Below are positions 59,601 through 64,000 of a stretch of 64,000 nt of DNA, piece by piece. The DNA is from Desulfobacteraceae bacterium (GTDB taxonomy: Bacteria; Desulfobacterota; Desulfobacteria; Desulfobacterales; Desulfosarcinaceae), in NCBI GenBank assembly GCA_013003715.1, contig JABDIN010000029.1, positions 113,884 through 177,883 of the forward strand, given 5' to 3'. Each line of letters opens with the position of its first letter. Positions within the stretch are counted from its first letter, which is position 1. The notes beneath the pieces were generated by a model. It was not told where the DNA came from. It worked only from the letters and a program-made list of their open reading frames with translations, and searched no databases. Position numbers and translations under genes: made by a program.

Positions 59601-61017
59601 AAAGGAATACACCACTGCATCCGGCAACGATACCGGATCGGGTTTTACTCCGGCAAAGGTGATTTACGGAAAGGGAACCATGTCCGTGCGCGCCTCATCC
59701 GATGAAAGGGTCCGGCTGTCGGATGAGCGGGTGACACTCCTGTTTCCCTCCATGGGTAAAATTGCCTCGGAAGCCTTATCCGCCGGGTTCAGGGGCGCCG
59801 GATTGAATGCGATGGCCCATCCCCCCGCAGACGAAGGCATATTAAAGCTGGGCAGGGGAAACACCACCTGCAAGGAATGTCTGCCGCTGATCCTCACCAC
59901 CGGAACACTGCTCAACTATATCCATTTTCATAAGAAACCGGAGGAGATCCTGCTGTATTTCATGCCCACCGGTTCCGGCCCCTGCCGTTTCGGTCAGTAT
60001 CAGGTTTTCATGGAGGATCTGATCAAACGGCTGGAAATCCCTGATGTGGCCATGTTTTCTTTATCTTCGGAGAATGGTTATGATGGTTTGGATCTGGATA
60101 TACATCGCAAGGCCTGGTGGGCGGTGGTGGTTTCCGATGTTTTTGAAGACATCCGCTCGATGGTTCTGACCAATGCCGTGGATCTGCCTGCGGCAATGGA
60201 TGCTTTCGACGGAGAATGGGATAAGGTGCTTCTGGCCTTGGAAACCGGACGTTTTTCGCGCCTGACGCAACAGCTTAAGGCATCTGCGGATTCATTGGTA
60301 AAGTTGGCGATGAAAAAACCTGCACACCAGGTTCCGGTGATTTCACTGACCGGAGAAATATTTGTCCGCCGGGACGGATTGTCCCGCCAATACCTGACGG
60401 AGAATCTGGCAAAGCTTGGGTTTGCCGTCACCTGCGCGCCCGTGGCGGAGTGGGTGCACTATGCCGACCACCTGGTATTGTCCGGTATAAACGATCACCA
60501 CCTGTCCATGGCCGGCAAATTGAAATATAAAGCCAAACAACTGGTCATGAAAAACGATGAAAAGAAAATCAAATCCATCATGGCCGGATCGGCACTGGTA
60601 AATTCCGAATCGGTTGATATAACAACCGTAATCGATATCGCCGCACCTTACATCTCACCGAATTTGGGTGGGGAGGCCATCCTCACCGTTGGCAGTTCCA
60701 TGATGGAGGTGGCAAGCCGTTCCTGCGGGGTTATCGCCATCGGACCTTTCGGATGCATGCCCAATCGATTGTCCGAATCCATCCTCACCGAGACCATGCG
60801 GACAAAGGACAAATTGACCAATGGCAATGACCATCGTTTGAAAGACGTGTTGAAGGGAATGGAGAATCTGCCGTTTTTGGCCATTGAAAGTGACGGTTCC
60901 CCGTTTCCGCAGCTAATCACCGCCAAACTCGAGGCATTTTGTTTGCGTGCCCTCAGGTTGCATGAGCGAATGCAGTCCGGGGTGCATCGTGATGGTGTGC
61001 ATGCGCATCACAAGTAG
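56605..61017 (+). CDS. Giant acyl-CoA dehydratase activase / HgdC-BcrA-like ATPase fusion
   Basis: The protein has 1470 residues. Two BadF/BcrA/HgdC-type ASKHA domains stand in tandem. The first (~1-280) is partly degenerate (GLCLGASTIS, CASGTGEFF). The second (~300-610) is canonical: ILGLDVGSTTTKAVL, EIGGQDAKYTY, cluster cysteines ACSAGTGSF and NDQCAAFI. DUF2229-type and HgdB-like segments follow, with cysteines in CNRYYNLRHKL, FSCGPDSFLIGYFRSIM and TCKECLPLIL. HgdC activators use ATP to inject an electron into 2-hydroxyacyl-CoA dehydratases or benzoyl-CoA reductases through a bridging 4Fe-4S cluster. Here activator and dehydratase-like parts appear fused. GGAGGTAG precedes the start. Confidence 0.9.
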   Translation: MHRTVKSLGLCLGASTISAVQVSQHLVSGTPERINSKPRIVEYSSFTHGGDPRKTLCRALEEIDPGGFNAVAVTGRKFRKYTNLTTISEPEAVEYAYGFIRKTHDLRSSAIVAAGGETFMAYVLDADGRISNVLTGNKCASGTGEFFLQQLRRLDVTLEETATWETETLPYKVSGRCSVFCKSDCTHATNTGTPKSRVISGLCKMMADKVIELLRNVDRSNIMIIGGTTKNKAMIAHLRKELPGLMVPEEAPYFEALGAALWALDHDTIRFPGFDDLFAPDATAFEVLPPIQDYTAQVSFEQLPESRAQDGGEYILGLDVGSTTTKAVLMATADNSISASIYLRTNGDPVGASRQCYRAIRDQMNARSHMSRMDITGIGVCGSGRQIAGLHADTEGVINEIIAHAAAAVYFDPEVDTLFEIGGQDAKYTYITNGVASDYAMNEACSAGTGSFLEESAYESLGIGMTDIADIALQGTHPSNFNDQCAAFIASDIKNAIHEGIARADIVAGLVYSICMNYNNRVKGNRPVGRRVFMQGGVCYNKAVPLAMASLTGKEIIVPPEPGLMGAFGAALEVQKRIKTGSMQSARFDLSELAEREVTYGKTFICKGGRQKCDRRCEISRIKVNGSTHPFGGACNRYYNLRHKLRFRGEDLNFVQTRQHLIFEKYGIPEQVDARKTYRGRVGFNRSFMVNTYYPLYSVFFDELGFKPVIPDRPSQTGIDRRNAAFCHPAELAHGFFQSLLKHEEPLDYLFMPHFKSIPTQNGSHSAQLCPFVQGETYYLQTTFRREIESLTRSGVRLLTPLLDMNRGTAFLASQLVQTAGRMGVSKKEAASAFEKAMTRQRECRDEMQRIGRRLLADLESTPDKTAIVIFGRSYNAFADEAHMGVPHKIATRGIATIPLDFLPLSVEPAKRHMYWGTGQTILKAARFVKRHPQLFGTYITNFSCGPDSFLIGYFRSIMGKKPSLTLELDSHTADAGLETRIEAYLDIVSAFRNLTVRKKEYTTASGNDTGSGFTPAKVIYGKGTMSVRASSDERVRLSDERVTLLFPSMGKIASEALSAGFRGAGLNAMAHPPADEGILKLGRGNTTCKECLPLILTTGTLLNYIHFHKKPEEILLYFMPTGSGPCRFGQYQVFMEDLIKRLEIPDVAMFSLSSENGYDGLDLDIHRKAWWAVVVSDVFEDIRSMVLTNAVDLPAAMDAFDGEWDKVLLALETGRFSRLTQQLKASADSLVKLAMKKPAHQVPVISLTGEIFVRRDGLSRQYLTENLAKLGFAVTCAPVAEWVHYADHLVLSGINDHHLSMAGKLKYKAKQLVMKNDEKKIKSIMAGSALVNSESVDITTVIDIAAPYISPNLGGEAILTVGSSMMEVASRSCGVIAIGPFGCMPNRLSESILTETMRTKDKLTNGNDHRLKDVLKGMENLPFLAIESDGSPFPQLITAKLEAFCLRALRLHERMQSGVHRDGVHAHHK

Positions 61018-61039
61018 AAAACAGTCTTAAATACCTCGT

Positions 61040-61252
61040 TCAATCCGCTTTCTTTTTTTGTTGATCGGCACCGTCTCGTCGATCTTTCTTGCTCGACAGC
61101 GTCACAAAAACACCGTCGCTTTCATCACGCTGCCTGTCCGTCTTTGATTTTCTGCGTTTTTTCTTCACCGCTCCGGTCACAGGCTGATAGACATTGTTCC
61201 TGTTCTGCTTCTGGTCCTTGATCGGTATGGTGTCGCTGATCATGATTCGCAT
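61040..61252 (-). CDS. Small basic hypothetical protein
   Basis: From the ATG at 61252 the protein has 70 residues; AAAAAGGGGGT lies upstream, and the 34 residues before it in frame look non-coding. The middle is strongly basic (VKKKRRKSKTDRQRDESDG) and the end is rich in lysine, arginine and aspartate. The N-terminus MRIMISDTIPIKDQKQN is hydrophobic then polar. No family recognised; a nucleic-acid-binding or flagellar-type role is only speculation. It is downstream of the CdaA-CdaR gene on the same strand by about 200 bp. Confidence 0.5.
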   Translation of the reverse strand: MRIMISDTIPIKDQKQNRNNVYQPVTGAVKKKRRKSKTDRQRDESDGVFVTLSSKKDRRDGADQQKKKAD

Positions 61253-61300
61253 ATCCGACCCCCTTTTTCCCGGCGGGATATGAGTCCCTGCCGGTGTGTT

Positions 61301-61322
61301 CCTGAATCCTGCAGGATTCAGG
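61301..61322. repeat. Perfect 22-bp palindrome, arms like the 52604 repeat
   Basis: CCTGAATCCTG (61301-61311) followed directly by its reverse complement CAGGATTCAGG (61312-61322). The arms differ from those at 52604-52614/52638-52648 by one base. It may be a deleted or minimal copy of the same repeat family. Confidence 0.55.
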
Positions 61323-61454
61323 TTATGACGAACCGAACCCGCAAAGGGAATCATTCCCTATGCATTACAAACGGTTACGATTTCAAAGGACACTGAATAC
61401 CTTATCGGCATTTTTATTAATAACCTTAAGATGTTGTTGAGCAGGATGGGGATA

Positions 61455-62888
61455 TCAGGAACGATTTTTGACTTTGTATTTGATCACAACCGTATTGCTC
61501 GATCCAGAAGCCAGTTTCAGATTGGCGGGATAAAGGGCGAGATTAACCACGGTCTGCCCGGTCTTTGTTAGCGTATCCAATAGTATTTTTTCGGTATAAA
61601 GGGTTGTAACACCTTCCAATACTCTACTGCCGCCCACCACCTTGGCAGAATTCGGGGACAATTCCACATCTTCCAATATCAATGATTTCCCCATCTTTCC
61701 TATCCAATCGACTTGTATGGGTAATTCCTTGACCACCGGTACATCAAGGATAACCTCTATGACCAAAGGTTCCATTTTTCTCAGGAAAATACCCGGTGGC
61801 AGGGATACATTCTCCTGGGTAACGGCAAAACGGTTAATGCCCACAACGGCATCTTTAAGGTCCAGGCGGAATTTGATCTGATCCTGATGGATATTCTTGA
61901 TCAGAGCACCGGATCCGCTCAAATGAAGACGCACATTGTTCACAGAGGTATCGAAAATTTCCATGGTACTGCTGCGGTTCATATATTCGACGGGAATATC
62001 CATCGTGACCAGGGCTTCCAGACCACGGGAAAAACTGAACCAAACCGCGCAAACACAAACCACGCAAATTAAACCGGCAATCAGAAATTCAGGATTTTCC
62101 TTTTTGGCAGGTCCGTCATGGGGTGGAGAGATGTCCAGATGCTCGTCGATTAAAGTTTTCAAATCAATATTATCTTTTATTTCAAGCAGTTGATCTCCCA
62201 TGGCCACCATGACTTCACCACGTTCTTCAGAAACCACAATCACCATGGCGTCGGATTTTTCAGCCAAACCGGCCGCAGCGCGGTGTCTGGTACCGTAATA
62301 TGACGGCAAATCAACGCGTTCGGACAAGGGCAAAATGGTGCCGACCTGGGTCACTCTATCGCCCTTAATAATGGCGGCACCGTCGTGAACCGGATTGTCC
62401 GGCCAGAAAATGCTCATCAGCATTTCCCTGGTGATTTTCCCGTCCCACCACACGCCTTCCTGGATGTGGTCCTTGAGGCCCTCATTGCCCGGCAGCACAA
62501 TCAACGCGCCGACCTTGTTCTTTGCCAGTTCGTATACCCCTTCAATGATGCTGTCCACAGGCGCGATGACGCTTTTCTGGGGCACGCCCCATAAAATGGC
62601 TTTCAGATTCGGTGCCTGGAGCACATTTCGGATTTCATTTCGGAAGACGATAATAATAATGAGTGCGGCACCGGCAATGATGCCCTGCATTGCCCACGAT
62701 GTCACGATGAGACCCACCGAAACCGCTGCCCGTTGAAACACCCATAGCAAGGCGATGCCTGCAATGACCCGCAGGACATTGGTACCCCGGAACAGCACAT
62801 AGAGACGGAATAGAATATAGCTGTTCAACAGAATGTCCACAACATCCTGCCATCTGAAAACAGAGGACACCGAAAAAAACTCATACAT
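61455..62888 (-). CDS. Fused CdaA diadenylate cyclase - CdaR (YbbR) protein
   Basis: The protein has 477 residues. Three N-terminal membrane helices (~residues 16-85) precede a diadenylate cyclase domain (~90-255) with both catalytic motifs: DGA (169-171, in VHDGAAIIKGD) and GTRHRAA (199-205). A further membrane helix (~268-288) links to a YbbR/CdaR-type extracytoplasmic beta domain (~290-477). CdaA makes c-di-AMP from two ATP; CdaR is normally a separate gene product that regulates it. Here the pair is one polypeptide. glmM, the usual third partner, is not next to it. The DUF2914 gene lies 6 bp upstream, so an operon with it is likely. Confidence 0.93.
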   Translation of the reverse strand: MYEFFSVSSVFRWQDVVDILLNSYILFRLYVLFRGTNVLRVIAGIALLWVFQRAAVSVGLIVTSWAMQGIIAGAALIIIIVFRNEIRNVLQAPNLKAILWGVPQKSVIAPVDSIIEGVYELAKNKVGALIVLPGNEGLKDHIQEGVWWDGKITREMLMSIFWPDNPVHDGAAIIKGDRVTQVGTILPLSERVDLPSYYGTRHRAAAGLAEKSDAMVIVVSEERGEVMVAMGDQLLEIKDNIDLKTLIDEHLDISPPHDGPAKKENPEFLIAGLICVVCVCAVWFSFSRGLEALVTMDIPVEYMNRSSTMEIFDTSVNNVRLHLSGSGALIKNIHQDQIKFRLDLKDAVVGINRFAVTQENVSLPPGIFLRKMEPLVIEVILDVPVVKELPIQVDWIGKMGKSLILEDVELSPNSAKVVGGSRVLEGVTTLYTEKILLDTLTKTGQTVVNLALYPANLKLASGSSNTVVIKYKVKNRS

Positions 62889-62894
62889 TGGGGA

Positions 62895-63320
62895 TCAGTC
62901 CGTTATGCTGAATCTAAGTGTTTCTAATTTATGGCCGCTATCATCGATGATATCCACACGCCACGGCCCCTTGTCGGCTTCACGTAATTGTATGCTGCTG
63001 TAGGTTGCCCATTTCGGCGGGTTAACGGATAATTTTTTAGTGGTGCTCAATTTGTCCCGATGGTACCATCGATGTTCAACGAAAGTCTTGTCCGGAACCG
63101 GATTGAAAAAGGAAAAACAGGCGACTTTCCCGATACTGATGGAAAAGATGACCGAAGAATTGACCGGGGAATACCCCTGTATCGACTCGCACATCACCGC
63201 CGACTGCAAGCTCAGCTTCGGGGTGTCCGTCTCGCCGGTGGTACCCTCCGTGTCACCAAAGGCTACAGTTGCCGACAAGACCAGTACAACAATGCAATAG
63301 AATGGGTTTAGACGATTCAT
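62895..63320 (-). CDS. Secreted DUF2914 domain protein
   Basis: The protein has 141 residues. Residues 1-22 form a signal peptide (NPFYCIVVLVLSATVAFG). The C-terminal half carries the DUF2914 pattern: VEHRWYHRDKLSTTKKLSV, PKWATYSSIQL and GPWRVDIIDDSGHKLETLRFSI, a beta-rich domain of about 65 residues. An SPVNSSVIFSISIGKVACFSFF strand pair precedes it. The domain is common in exported proteins of Desulfobacterota and Gammaproteobacteria; its ligand is unknown. It is immediately upstream of the CdaA-CdaR gene (6 bp) and may be cotranscribed. Confidence 0.85.
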   Translation of the reverse strand: MNRLNPFYCIVVLVLSATVAFGDTEGTTGETDTPKLSLQSAVMCESIQGYSPVNSSVIFSISIGKVACFSFFNPVPDKTFVEHRWYHRDKLSTTKKLSVNPPKWATYSSIQLREADKGPWRVDIIDDSGHKLETLRFSITD

Positions 63321-63459
63321 TCGACCTAAACTAGTCGGTTATTGTTTTTTTTTCAAGGGAAATATGTGGAAGGGAGAGGGGCGGCGAACATTAACGCCCG
63401 GCGACCCGGCAACAGGCGGTCGATCGAACCGAAATCTAAAATGGTCTCACTTGATCCGG

Positions 63460-63615
63460 TCAGAACGCTCTGTTTCTCCTCAGCAGGTCCGCCAGGGTAC
63501 GCTCCACAATCAACTCTTCACGACCATCAAAATCGTTGATTTTTTTGATCGTCTGTCCATCCACGACCCAACCGAATCCGAGCTCATCGAAAAAAATGAT
63601 CTCTTTTCTGTCCAT
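63460..63615 (-). CDS. Small hypothetical protein
   Basis: From the ATG at 63615 the protein has 51 residues; CGGAGG lies about 12 nt upstream, and another ATG (63627) is directly behind it, too close to be used. The sequence MDRKEIIFFDELGFGWVVDGQTIKKINDFDGREEL has alternating strands and ends in RTLADLLRRNR. No family recognised. It is in the same orientation as the flanking genes. Coding status rests on the ribosome-binding site and the charge pattern. Confidence 0.5.
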   Translation of the reverse strand: MDRKEIIFFDELGFGWVVDGQTIKKINDFDGREELIVERTLADLLRRNRAF

Positions 63616-63827
63616 AATTATAGCCATCCTCCGTTTTCGTTGGAACCGCCGCGTGGGCTGCCGGTATCGGCAGGTCAACTCATGCGTCACGGTATCCGTA
63701 ACCTTGCGCCATCTTGGGCGGCAGCACTTTGGCCGATTTGAAATGTAACGTGTCAGGGCCGCCCGAGCTTACTTTAAGTATCGACCAAATCAGAAGGATT
63801 CTTTAGCAATTTTTGCGGGCGAGGGAA

Positions 63828-64000
63828 TCAGGGATTAAATCGCAGCCGGTAGGCAAGAAATTCAAAAATTGGCCCTAAAACATTGTCGGCCTGGGCATAT
63901 TTCACGTCGGTGATATCCAGATATATCCGGTTAACCCGCAGGAATGTATCCTTTTCCAGGTCGATCTGAACGGATCTGCAACCATCTCTTACAAGTAGTA
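63828..64000 (-). CDS. C-terminal end of an unknown protein, 5'-truncated by window edge
   Basis: The last 57 codons of a minus-strand gene read in from the right edge: strands QIDLEKDTFLRVNRIYLDI and a helical end VLGPIFEFLAYRLRFNP. The stop is TGA at 63828. Codon composition looks coding and the frame is open to the window edge. No family can be named from this fragment. Confidence 0.6.
   Translation of the reverse strand, partial: LLVRDGCRSVQIDLEKDTFLRVNRIYLDITDVKYAQADNVLGPIFEFLAYRLRFNP

Overview
The window looks like the chromosome of an anaerobic, sulfate-reducer-type Desulfobacterota bacterium (Desulfobacterales/Desulfosarcina-like). This is inferred from gene content only: hybrid-cluster protein with a neighbouring Crp/Fnr regulator, rubredoxin-like and rubrerythrin-like proteins, a BadF/HgdC-type activase of 1470 residues, split NDP-forming acyl-CoA synthetase, CooT, XdhC, PduO-type cobalamin adenosyltransferase, and many REC/GAF/GGDEF/PilZ/HDOD signalling proteins. 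No rRNA, phage, CRISPR array or intact insertion sequence was seen; the single tRNA is tRNA-Phe(GAA).

Layout. 1-7.1 kb: 3' part of a beta-CASP metallo-beta-lactamase protein, cobalamin adenosyltransferase, rubredoxin-like protein, acyl-CoA dehydrogenase, a 250-bp inverted-repeat element, a DUF355 protein, an Hsp20-like protein, a small PilZ-N-terminus-like protein behind a sigma-54-like site, and a secreted protein. 7.2-9.8 kb: NitT/TauT/THI5-type ABC importer. 9.9-11.7 kb: GYF-AIM24 and TerB-like pair. 11.9-18.6 kb: TrmO, then a signalling block (REC-GAF histidine kinase, CheD, Ser/Thr kinase fused to an FGE-like domain, HDOD protein). 18.8-22.9 kb: cold-shock gene with a long leader, an xdhC-cysteine desulfurase-Fe/S scaffold cluster, PilZ protein, tRNA-Phe. 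23-32.7 kb: housekeeping (rsmE, valS, nadC, lepA), an acidic duplicated protein, and a diguanylate cyclase-GNAT-DUF2156 operon. 32.8-34.7 kb: leuCD-type dehydratase. 34.9-40.6 kb: nitrosative/oxidative stress block (Fe-S protein, HD protein, hcp, HcpR-like regulator, rubrerythrin-like protein). 40.9-46.7 kb: fumarase, small proteins including CooT, ADP-forming acyl-CoA synthetase alpha/beta, a Tat-exported orphan. 47.1-52.6 kb: small secreted protein and a complete AmmeMemoRadiSam system. 52.9-61 kb: LOG-family protein with a long extension, zinc-ribbon membrane protein, giant activase. 61-64 kb: small basic protein, fused CdaA-CdaR diadenylate cyclase, DUF2914 protein, two more minus-strand genes.

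The most notable system is the AmmeMemoRadiSam operon (47708-52563). Memo and AMMECR1 domains are fused in one protein with a signal peptide, the radical SAM partner carries a Tat-type leader, and a multi-pass membrane protein with a spermidine-synthase-like domain lies between them. The module therefore looks membrane-associated or extracytoplasmic. Other points worth checking are the CdaA-CdaR fusion, two palindromic repeat families, an HcpR circuit with two operator-like palindromes, and the XdhC/desulfurase/scaffold cluster.
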